Source: Phoronis australis (lineage: Eukaryota; Phoronida; Phoronidae). From it: 64,000 bases of DNA. Made by a program: the position numbers and the translations under genes. Where the stretch lies: assembly GCA_002633005.1 (NCBI GenBank), contig NMRA01000291.1, positions 1 to 64,000 of the forward strand. The letters are read 5' to 3'. A model generated the notes under the pieces. The model made no database searches. It worked only from the letters and a program-made list of their open reading frames with translations, and was not told where the DNA came from. This document shows, in pieces, positions 33,901 to 45,900 of this stretch; position 1 is the stretch's first letter; each line of letters begins with the position of its first letter.

Positions 33901-36900
33901 CTTGTCTATGTTTGCATACTCAGTGACCATCTGTTGTGTGCCAGGCCTGGGTGACTGATAAAAAATCCATAAATAACATTTATGGAGATCAACCTGAACG
34001 AAAATTTGAATAATAGAATATAGCAGGTTACAGTGTTAGAATAATTTTTTTCATGAATATTTTTTTCATGCCTCTCAGATGTATGGCCACTATGATTTGC
34101 AAAAAAGTGTTTGCAGAAAAGGTCTCTGCTGTGATATCTCACCCAGACCCAATGCCTGATGGTTCTCCAGAGTTACACCAGGACATCCTTCACTTATGTC
34201 TGGTCTGGATTAGGCACTGGGGGAAAAGGCTTGTGTGATCTGGCTACTGCTTGGCTACACCTTGTGGAGATTCATCTGATGTTGCATATTGGGAATGCAG
34301 TCCTTGTCTTGCTGTTTTTAATGAATGATTTCTGCAATGTGTGAGTTGAGTTGGTTGTGCATAATATGGCGTTTCTGTGACATCTCCTTTCCAACAGCCA
34401 AATTAGCTGATAAATCCATCATCAGATGACATGTACTTGTACTGGCATTAAAATTCCTTGTCTGTGGCCACCACTGGGTGGCTGTCTATCACTCCAGCTA
34501 CTGTTACTAGTCCTATTTATGATAAGAGGATTACAGTGATGCATGTGTTAGAGGAACAATGCACTCAGCCAGTCTCAGCTTTGAGTTTGTTTATTTGGAG
34601 TCCTCAGTTTAATGACCCATGAGTTTATCAGTGGTGATTAGAGCCCTTCATCTATAAACCACAAGACCTATCTGGTGTAGAGTTAAATAAACAGGTGACT
34701 GACCCTGCTGAATCCACAAGTTTCTCTCAGTGGCTAGTTTCTGATGTTGTTTTCATCGACTTTCCTTTCAAAATACTATTATTGTTGGGCAAAGTCAACT
34801 TTTCTTTCATATTATTATTATTACAGGGCTGAAACAGTTGAGGATTCCCGATTCTTTTCAGCTCTAAAAGTATTATAAATGTTTGTGTAACTGTTTTCAC
34901 TCTTGTTTGTCTACAGGTGTTATTGCATGTACTTCTGTCATATTATTGAAGTCTGTGGTTATTAGAACTTGGCACATGGGCTGCTGATATAAAAAGACCT
35001 GCCATGCAACTTTGTTTACAAAACTATTTATAGGTTATTCTGTTCATACATTAAAAGTTTGTTCATTTTTAGGTGTCTTATTCCCCAGTCATGAATCAGG
35101 GCTCGACGCTATGAATATCGGCAGGTTGCATTTCGCGACCTAGCCAAAATCTCAGGAGGCATTCTCAAAATCCAGCTCGCATTCATCAATGTCAGGTGGC
35201 AAAAATTTCCCATCAAAATTGATTTTTTAGATCATCAAGAAAATGTTTCTGAACAAAAGTCCACATCCCCGCCCCCCACAACTTTCGGGATGCCTGTGCA
35301 CATACAACCGCACTTTGACCAATGTTGGGCTCCCCGCCCCCGTTGTGGTATCCTAGGTCCGCCACTGTTACGGTTCTTCACGACCGCCATTGAAAGGCTC
35401 TAGTGCGCAAGGCTAGTTGCCGACGTGAAAGTTGAATCGGTGCTTTCTAACCGAGTAGCTAAGTTTGCAATGCGAAAAGAGAGAAAATACTCGTTGAAAA
35501 AGTATCTGCAATTTTGCCAGGTCTGACCTGCTTTGATGACTGTCATTAAAGTCGTTAAAGATAACACAGAATGCAAATTCGCTCCACTTTTGGTTTGCAT
35601 CCTAAACTTACATGTACTGATCTAGCAACTTAACTCGACGTTTGAAATATATCCTGTCGAAAAAACTCCTTGTAACGTTGCACTAGCAGTATGACGTTTT
35701 CGGATGCACGAGAACAATTCAGTGCAAATTTCACAACAAAATGTGCAACTTTACATAAAATGAAAAGCCTCGAAATAATTCCTGACTCCGTACCGTTTCC
35801 ATCGGGTAATTCGAGTTTGCTCCTCATTACTTTCTGAGTATGGGAAAAATAGGTCAGTCGCAAAACAATACGCAAATCACTAGACTGAGTGTTAACTTTC
35901 TTTCAGAGGTATAAAACAAAGCAGCGGTTTGGTTTTTACCTATTGAGGAAAGACTTTTTTGAAAGCTGAAATTGTTGTTGCGTTAAATGAAAGTGACTCA
36001 TGAAATAGGCTGTGTGTCAATTTCAAACCACAGGGGGGTGTCTAGAGGCAGATCCAGGATTTTGAGTTGTGAGGGCAGGGCAGACATTCACACCCCGAGC
36101 TGCCAAATGGAATCTGGGAGCCCCTCCCCCCTAAATCCACCACTGCTTACGTAAACTTTATGAGATTAGACTAATTAATGGGCTTTTGTGCACACTTACC
36201 GAAGTCAGAGAAATGAGTTGTTGGGTCACGTGACCATCACGAGGATGTGCTTATAAAATTAGGTCGCCTTGCATAGCAAAGCGTCAGTGAGTGTTTGAAA
36301 CGTAGAATTATCGCAGAGGAAAATGCCAGCATAAAAGACAAGATGACATTTAGAACTGGCTCGGAGAGAAGTAAGCGATGAAATCTCTATACTCGGCTAA
36401 GATGTGTGTTCAAATTTCCAAGTAGCTGAGTAACTTTTTTTAGAGTTTTCTAAGCTGCGCTACAGCCGGAAACCGGCAGGACGGCCAACAAGCGTTCTCT
36501 CAAGCAGTGGCATTTCTAAAAATAACTCATGGTTTTAGTTTAATGTTTGAGTATAACCAACAATCCTTTTGTGAATCCTACGGATAACGAAGGGCAATAT
36601 TTTACCGCACACAAGTTGTCTCCCGAGTTCAACATAACGCCACTGTCAGAACTGAATAAGTCATTGTATCACTCCGACCAGTAACCTTCAGGATTTATGC
36701 CAGGGTTATTTACTTGAGTACATGCTGAAGTTTATAGTATTGTTTCTCAATCGCTTTCCACTATAAACTTTACGGTCGAAGCACACATAACTGGTAGAAT
36801 TAAAAACATACAGTTAGTACCGTACTATATACTTGCGGTTCATAGCAATAGGGCCGTCCCGGATTACACAGCGACACTCGAATCTCGATGTATTTACCCA

Positions 36901-39900
36901 CAATGCCGTAAACATTCGTCAGGCACATTTGCTGCCTAGTTTTGGAGCCACTGGAGTTTCACATGTTATTTGTTGTTGTCTGATTCTTAACAAGTTTTTC
37001 TTGGTCGCATTACTCTATTCGTTCTTCCTTTGCTAACGAATTATTAAGTGTTGTGTTGTGGGCTGCAACACCGGCGTGAAGAAGTTTTATAAACTGGACA
37101 AATACCCGTGGATGCGTGATGTGAAATTCTTTGCCTTCCCGATAATAATGAGACACGAAAATGTGCCTGATTTCAAAAAACCAGATCACGCACCTGGTTA
37201 TCTCCATAATTACGGTGAATAAAAGTTATCTGTAAATGCGTACAAACATCTCCTGTTGAGTGACAATATCTGATGAGTGCAGTTTTCAAATGCAAATTCT
37301 ATACTACTTTTAGTGAGTGCCGGAGCGTGTCATTTTGCGTTCTTTCCAGGTATCGTCATGAAAAAATGCTCGGAAAACTATGCCGCGACATTGTTGTTCT
37401 CAGTGCAGAGTAAAGAATTCGTTATCAGATAAATACATGCAAGGTTGGTTACATTTAATTCAACCGACATCACAACAGTCGCGTTTCAGATTACGCTCTT
37501 TTCACGAATCGTCATGAAAAATGCTTGAAAAATGTCCAGGGTAAAGAATCATTATGAGACAAAATACATATGTACACAGACATTCTCTTGTACTACGCAA
37601 GGTTGATTGCATTCAATTCAACTGACATTCACAAAACGTACCGAGAGTGGCGTTGCAGAATATCCCACGAGACATTATTCCGCGTATCGATACGCCAAGC
37701 CGGTATACTCTTTCATTTTGGACTGTCGCTGTTATCTTTTGATGTACAGCTTTGGAGTAGTGTGCATTTGTGAGTTCAGGCACTTGAATCGCCTACATTT
37801 TACGTTGGCAACAACGCTGTCATTTATACATTTACTGTCTTACTATAAAAAACGAGATGCATATTTGCATGTCATGATAGTCTGCCACCGCTTGCGCGCT
37901 AACAATGGGACCGGCCAGTGCCGTAGTCCGATATCAGTGATGCTGTCGCGGATATTTGATAATGTCACACCTTGCGTGAAAAATAAATAGGTTTTTCTAC
38001 CACAAAGTTTGGCAAGTTGATCGTTTAGGAATTAGTAAACGACCTCTGTTTTGTGACGTTTTATCACATGTTATGCCTTGGTAAGAAACTTTCTTCGGCG
38101 CATCCGGAAATTTGCAAGAGTAGCCAAAACTATTACCGGTAACCAATGAAACGCGTCAAAGATCGATTCTGCATTATCTCATGTTCACACGAGGACTGCT
38201 CTCGGTTAGTATTCTTTTGAACTTGATTTGGCAACAACCTAATCACGGTCGGATTCAGACGAGTTGTGTTATATTTGCCAGTTACCTGCCAAGAAGTGCA
38301 AAAACTAAGCTCACAGACTTCGGAAATTCCAGGCCGCATTTTGCGACTTGATACGAGCTGTCAAAAATCTCAGCTCGCATTTCCAAATTTCACGTCGCAA
38401 ATGCGACCTGCAGCTCGTTATGTCGAGCCCTTTGAATCTTGTTACACCGAAACCTGTTCAGTCACATACTAGCTTCAGTACTTGAGCCAGTTGTAATTAG
38501 TTACTGACCAGTAATTTCCATAATGGCATTAAGAAAAGAACAAAGAACAAGGCAGAGCTTTGTAGATGCATGAATCTTGCGAAGGAAGCTAGCGTGGTCA
38601 CGTGCTTTGTATGGAATATGTGGTGATATCTCACAGTCTTGTGTGATCTTGTGTTGTCGCAAGGTTCTCATGTCAACGGAACGCACGCCTGAGGGAACCA
38701 CTGTTCTTAATATAGTTAAAACTGACGCCACAAATTTTATTTCTTTTTTGGGAATTTGTGGATTTTCATTGAGACCTTAAAAACTGGAGTCATTAAAATG
38801 AGTCTGGTCACTAGAGTCTTAAAAGTTTTAATCAACACAAAGACTAGAAACAGTCTAAATGTCAGTGATTGCAGATTTTGTATTCACTGCTCTGTGTTTT
38901 CTAAACAGGAACATCAAAAGAGATGGTCAAGAACTATGAGAGAGTCGAAATAAGCAATGACTTCTTAATGACAAGAAATAAGTCAATCACTCTCACTTAA
39001 TTGTCATCAATCATACTTGTTTAGAAGGGGAACAAAGTGGATTGCATGCTAACAGGTTTTCTGAGTTGGAAGTCTCCTTTCCTGTTAATGTTCAAGTTCT
39101 AATTTAGCTAATTCTCTGCAAGGAGTTTATTCAAAGCAATTTACCCTGTGGGGATTGTTGTTTTACAGCAAATATTCTCTGTTTATTTATTACTGAAGTC
39201 ACATTAGCAATACTCATTGCCAGTTTTAGGTGCAAATGTGGCCTACCTTGGCTCTGGTTTTGTAAATTATTCATTTTTCATGAAAGATAGTAAAAAACAG
39301 TGAAACTGGTGTGCCTTGCTGTTGTGATTCGGGTAATAGTCACTGACAGGGTTGCTGCATTTTGAGAACCGGTTTGACACCCGATATTCGGTGGAGAAAA
39401 CTGGTTCTCAAAATGTAGAACAACTGTAAGTGATCATTACCATAATTCATCTTATAAAACCGTTTCCGGAGTCTGTATCACTGATGTTAATGTGGTGTAG
39501 GAGGGTCTGTGCTGTACGCTGTTTTTGATTGCCATTTTCGTTTAGTTTAGGAATTTGGTTTTTCAGTTACTAACGTACTTGATGACACCCTTTGAATGAC
39601 ACCCTTTGAATGACACCCTTTGAATGACACTGTAGATGACATGATGACAATGTAACAGGTTTTGGCCAAGCTTATGTGGTTCTACTGTCTAAGCAGTGAT
39701 CATGAAGACAACCATGTTCCTGTGTCTTGAATAATTTCAAGTTCATTGGGAGATATGCGTTGCCACCTGGTAAAAAATTGGACCAATAAGGCACCCCTGT
39801 TAACACCTATTTACTCACTATTTTATATTATATACCCATTTCAACCTTAGCGTCGCCATACAAATATCCAATTTTTAAATACAATACCTGTTTTAAGTAT

Positions 39901-42900
39901 CAGTCCACGGATCCACCGACCACTGTACAGCCAACAAGCGGCAAGGTGGGGGGTCAGCCATTCAGATCCATGTTTAGTCTGATAAATCACATTAGGGATG
40001 AGAGAAATTGGGTGAAGTATGACACCACAAAGTTTGGTGGTTTAGGACATACAAGGGAAGTGTTCTTGGGGGCAAAATGAGGCAATTTCTTGGTGTGGAA
40101 TGAGTCATTTTTGACCAAATTTTCTACTCCAGTTTCTGCTTCAAACAGAATCGTTTCTGAACAATTTTGATATCACATGATAGGTTCATGACCAGTGTCA
40201 GTAAAAACGGCACCGACACTGCAATATCTGTTACCATGGTAACACTGGAACTGTTTCCGTGGAGGTACATTTCCTTCTTGCGAAAAACCAGCAGTAAGTT
40301 GTACCCTTATAGCGAAGCTGCCCCCGCGAGAAAACTAAAAATAATAACATGGACATGTAGAAGACTCCATGCCCTTGAAATTAATACAATAAAAACTTTG
40401 TCAGCCCTTCAGGCAGGCTTGGTAATAGGTGTCTGAATTTCACTATTTTCAGACCGCGTATGTGTATTTGTCATGTTAAACCAGTCACTAGTTGTGCGCC
40501 GTTTCTACGCATTAATATGCNATTGGGAATGCAGTCCTTGTCTTGCTGTTTTTAATGAATGATTTCTGCAATGTGTGAGTTGAGTTGGTTGTGCATAATA
40601 TGGCATTTCTGTGACATCTCCTTTCCAACAGCCAAATTAGCTGATAAATCCATCATCAGATGACATGTACTTGTACTGGCATTAAAATTCCTTGTCTGTG
40701 GCCACCACTGGGTGGCTGTCTATCACTCCAGCTACTGTTACCAGTCCTATTTATGATAAGAGGATTACAGTGATGCATGTGTTAGAGGAACAATGCACTC
40801 AGCCAGTCTCAGCTTTGAGTTTGTTTATTTGGAGTCCTCAGTTTAATGACCCATGAGTTTATATGTGGTGATTAGAGCCCTTCATCTATAAACCACAAGT
40901 CCTATCTGGTGTAGAGTTAAATAAACAGGTGACTGACCCTGGCTGAATCCACAAGTTTCTCTCAATGGCTAGTTTCTGATGTTGTTTTCATCATCTTTCC
41001 TTTCAAAATACTATTATTGTAGGGCAAAGTCAACTTTCCTTTCATGTTACTATTATTACAGGGCTGAAACAGTTGAGGATTCCTGATTCTTTTCAGGTCT
41101 AGAAGTATTATAAATGTTTGTCTAACTGTTTTCACTCTTGTTTGTCTACAGGTGTTATTGCATGTACTTCTGTGACATTATTGAAGTCTGTGGTTATTAG
41201 AACTTGGCACATGGGCTGCTGAAATAAAAAGACCTGCCATGCAACTTTATGTACAAAACTATAAATAGGTTATTCTGTTCATGCATTAGAAGTTTGTTCA
41301 TTTTTAGGTGTCTTATTCCCCAGTCATGAATCAGGGCTCGACGCTATGAAATATTGCCAGGTCGCATTTTGCGACCTAGCCAAAATTTCAGGTCGCATTC
41401 TCAAAATCCAGCTCGCATTCATCAATGTCAGGTGGCAAAAATTTCCCGTCATCAAGAAAATGTTTAGATTATGTTCTTACCTGTGGCGTTAAATACTCAC
41501 AAATTTCAGGTTGCAAAATTGGGTTCTTACGTGCAGGTACGGAATTACGCATAGGCAGATTTAGGGAGGGGGCCCAGGTGGCCCGGAGTCCCCCTCCCTT
41601 GGCTGCCAGAGGCAAAATGAAACAATAGCAGCGTGAAGCGTGAGGAAATAGTAAGTTCAGCAACTAGGACCGACAGCGGACGAGGGGGGGGGCTAGGACA
41701 GAATCATGTTTTCCCGTTTTTTTTATAGTCCACCGACAGATTTTCTGAACAAAAGTCCCCATACCCTCCCCCCACAACTTTCGGGACGCCTGTGCATATA
41801 CAACCGCACTTTGCCCAATTCCCCGAGGCAACATGTTGGGTTCCCTGCCCTCGTTGTGGTATCCTAGGCCCGCCACTGTTACGTTTCTTCACGACCACCA
41901 TTGAAGGGCACTAGTGCACAAGGCTGGTTGCCGACGTGAAAGTTGAATCCGTGCTTTCTAACTGAGTAGCTAAGTTTGCAATGCGAAAAGAGAGAAAATA
42001 CTCGTTGAAAAAGTATCCGCAATTTTGCCAGGTCTGACCTGCTTTGATGACTGTCATTAAAGTCGTTAAACATAACACAGAATGCAAATTCGCTCCACTT
42101 TTGGTTTGCATCCTAAACTTACATGTACTGATCTAGCAACTTAACTCGACGTTTGAAATATATCCTGTCGAAAAAAAATCCTTGAAACGTTGCACTAGCT
42201 GAATGACATTTTCGGATGCGTGAGAACAATTCAGTGCAAATTTCACAACAAAATGTGCAACTTTCCATAGAATGAAAAGCCTCGAAATAATTCCTGACTC
42301 CGTACCGTTTCCATCGGGTACCGGTAATTCGAGTTTGCTCCTCAATACCTTCCGTGTATGGGAAAAATAGGTCAGTCGCAAAACAATACGCAAGTCACTA
42401 GACTACGTGTTAACTTTCTTTCAGAGGCATAAAACAAAGCAACGGTTTGGTTTTTACCTATTGAGGAAAGACTTTTTTGAAAGCTAAAAGATGAAGACTA
42501 GAAACAGTCTAAATGTCAGTGATTGCGGATTTTGTATTCACTGCTCTGTTTTTTCTAAACAGGAACATCAAAAGAGTTGGTCAAGAACTATGAGAGGGTA
42601 GAAATAAGCAATGGCTTCTTAATGACAAGAAATAAGTCAATCACTCTCACTTAATTGTCATCAATCATACTTGTTTAGATGGGGAACAAAGTGGATTGCA
42701 TGCTAACAGGTTTTCTGAGTTGGAAGTCTCCTTTCCTGTTAATGTTCAAGTTCTAATTTAGCTAATTCTCTGCAAGGAGTTTATTCAAAGCAATTTACCC
42801 TGTGGGGATTGTTGTCTTACAGCAAATATTCTCTGTTTATTTATTAATGAAGTCACATTAGCAATACTCATTGCCAGTTTTAGGTGCAAATGTGGCCTTC

Positions 42901-45900
42901 CTTGGCTCTGCTTTTGTAAATTATTCATTTTTCATGAAAGATAGTAAAAAACAGTGAAACTGGTGTGCCTTGCTGTTGTGATTCGGGTAATAGTCACTGA
43001 CAGGGGTACTGCATTTTGAGAACCGGTTTGACACCCGATATTTGGTGGAGAAAACTGGTTCTCAAAATGTAGAACAACTGTAATTGATCATTACCATAAT
43101 TCATCTTATAAAACTATGTTTCAGGAGTCTGTATCACTGATGTTAATGTTTTGTAGGAGGGTCTGTGCTGTATGCTGTTTTTGATTGCCATTTTCGATTA
43201 GTTTAGGAATTTGGTTTTTCAGTTTCTAACGTACTTGATGACACCCTTTGAATCTCACTCTTTGAATCACACTCTTTGAATCACACTGTAGATGACATGA
43301 TGACAATGTAACAGGTTTTGGCCAAGCTTATTTGGTTCTACTGTCTAAGCAGTGATCATGAAGACAACCATGTTCCTGTGTCTTGAATAATTTCAAGTTC
43401 ATTGGGAGATATGCGTTACCACCTGGTAAAAAATTGGACTGATAAGGCACCCCGCTCACTGTTTACTCACTGTTTTATATTATATACCCATTTCTACCTT
43501 AAAGTCTCCATACAAATATCCAATTTTTAAATACAGTACCTTTTTTAATTGGAAAAATTGCCAAAAAGTGATGACATTAATTCAAAAACTGACCTATATT
43601 AGCACATGACATTGATGGGTAGCTCTACTCTAATGGGAGAACCTGTCTGTATTTGAATTGATGCCCATATTAGTCCTATCACTCATACCAGATAATGCTA
43701 GAGGCTGTATGATTCACAGATAAAAAATGATGTGTTTTGACATTTTAAACGAATTATACAGGGTTAGTCAGTCTTATGTTGCCATTACTTTAATTGTATC
43801 AAGTCTTCCCACATGACTTGTCCTAATTGTGTTTTGTTGGGTCATTCTTTCAAGGCTTAACAACTTGCACACTCTGATGACAATGGGCAACAAATTTAGA
43901 AACATAAACAAATATATGTAGTACAAATCCCTGAATGACTTGCTTGGCGACACTCAACACTCCAGGCATTATTAGATACAGTGTATGACTGCAGTTTTTA
44001 AGTGCCTAATCTTGTCATGTTTTCTTTTTGACAAAAAAATCAATTCTTTAACCAAAAATGCTATGAGTGTACTTTAGGTTTTAGTAACGAATGTATCTGA
44101 ACACGACTCCATTCTCTGGTTCAGAGTGATCCTGTTTAGTGATTGTGAGTAATCCCTCATGGTACAGGTGCTTTTCTTCAACTTGGAGCTTTGTGCAGAA
44201 AATTCCCACCTGATATTAATTCCCCTTGACATTTGTGTGGGTAGTAACATATAGGTAAACTTGTTTGAACTCTCATTAAATGTTGGTACTAATTGCTGAT
44301 ACATTAACACTGTAAGCCATAGCCAAGGATATGTTACTGCCTTATGTAGGTAAACTTGTTTGAACTCTCATTAAATGTTGGTACTAATTGCTGATACATT
44401 AACACTATAAGCCATAGCCAAGGATATGTTACTGCCTTGTATCACTAAATTTAAGTTCTTTGGTATTTACACATATGTTATTGAATGGGGAATTTTATTG
44501 TAAAACCTTTTGTTTAGTACATGCTTTTGCGCTATTTCACTAGTAACAAGCTGCCAATGTGTGCGTGTGCGCGCGTGTGTGTGCTGTGCTAGCATGTGTA
44601 CGAATAGGAAATTCTATTCTAGAAGCCATGCTTTTTCATTGATAGGCTGTCAAAAATGTCACGAATTTACACATTCATTCTTAAACTTCTAAAGTCCATA
44701 TTCAAGTATATGCTTTGTGCAGACTATTTCTCTAATATGTTGTCAGGAATTTAACGATATGTTATAAAATGGGAACTTCTGGTCTAAAATCCATAGCTGA
44801 GGATATCATACTTTTGCACTATTTCGTTACTAACAAGTTGTTAAGAATTTACTCATGAATGGTAAGTTCTTTTCTTGGCATAAAATGTATTCCGTGTTTC
44901 AAACCTCTAGATGGATTATAATGAAGAAAATTTAAAGCTGTTTTCGCATTAGACTTAGTTCAACCTAGTTCTCAGTGGGAACATATGGTCAACGTGATAA
45001 CCTACCGACACATAATTATCGCCTTTCTCACTTGATCGTACTAACATTCCACTGTCTTCACTGAAATCCTATTTTTTTCAAGTGTACGAACTTTAATCTC
45101 TTCCCAAAGTTAGATTAGAAAGAATGTTGGTCCACCATTCCAAATCCGTACTGCGAAAGGCGTTTTAGGTTACGAAACCAAGGCCATATGCGATTTATTG
45201 CTTTGGAAGAAGAATTCTGCATTGTATCATTGTAATTAAAAGTTAGACTTTTACACACGGCATAAAATGTATTGCTTGGAAAACTTGCAGTATGATCGAA
45301 AAAGCTACAGTACATTCGGGTGTGTCAAGCTGTGCCTAATTACCTGGTATTAGACACCTAAATACGAAACACTTGGAACCACTTGTTCAAATGTCATGCA
45401 AGTGCTACTTATCTATACTGTTCCAAAATAGTAGATGTTGATGTGTATTCAGAGATTTACTATTTTAAAAGGTAGTCAAAAGAAACACAGAGAACTGTAA
45501 TTTAAAACATATGCAAGGGATAGTCTTATGCCCCTATAAGTGCAGCAAGGAGCAGACATGAAACAGCCTAAAACCATTTTTGGGGAAATGCCTGATTTCA
45601 GATATAGGCACATGGGCCTGAATACGTTTGACTCGTCATTTGCCATTTGTTGTACTAACGCTTTGAAAAAAGAATAAGCAATAGTGATGAGATGGGGATA
45701 TCATAACTACCACCTCAATGTACATTAAGCATATTGAGAACCTCTCATCCTCTTCAATTTAAGTGCTGAGTTGGATATCTAGACAAGTGAAGACTGATTA
45801 CTAAAGCACATGGCCTCTGTTGATTAAACACTGCTGGCTATTTTTATGCAATCCCAACAGTTTTAAGAACATTTAAGGTCTGGTAGCTACAACTATTAAG

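Larger units (their letters stand above)
35097..38431. mobile_element. 3.3-kb DNA transposon with CAGGGCTCGAC ends
   Basis: Left end CAGGGCTCGACGCTATGAA; right end GTTATGTCGAGCCC. Both ends carry AGGTCGCATTT-type palindromes. TGAAT occurs on both outer flanks, a possible remnant of a target duplication. Inside are a THAP relic (37040-37222), a nested GTGGCGG-type MITE (36030-36148) and sequence shared with the 56.3-59.2 kb element. The termini suggest a hAT-like element; no transposase frame survives. Confidence 0.7.
34288..39895. repeat. Large duplication, copy A
   Basis: 34288-35967 and 38840-39895 are about 97% identical by eye to 40522-42486 and 42494-43545. Between the two blocks copy A carries an extra 2,872 bp (35968-38839). 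Copy A holds the complete transposon at 35097-38431. It lies within one intron of the prickle-like gene. Confidence 0.95.

Noticed and set aside
37607-37990. 127-codon ORF inside the 3.3-kb transposon
   Set aside because: The homologous stretch at 57.3-57.8 kb does not keep the frame and no motif is visible.
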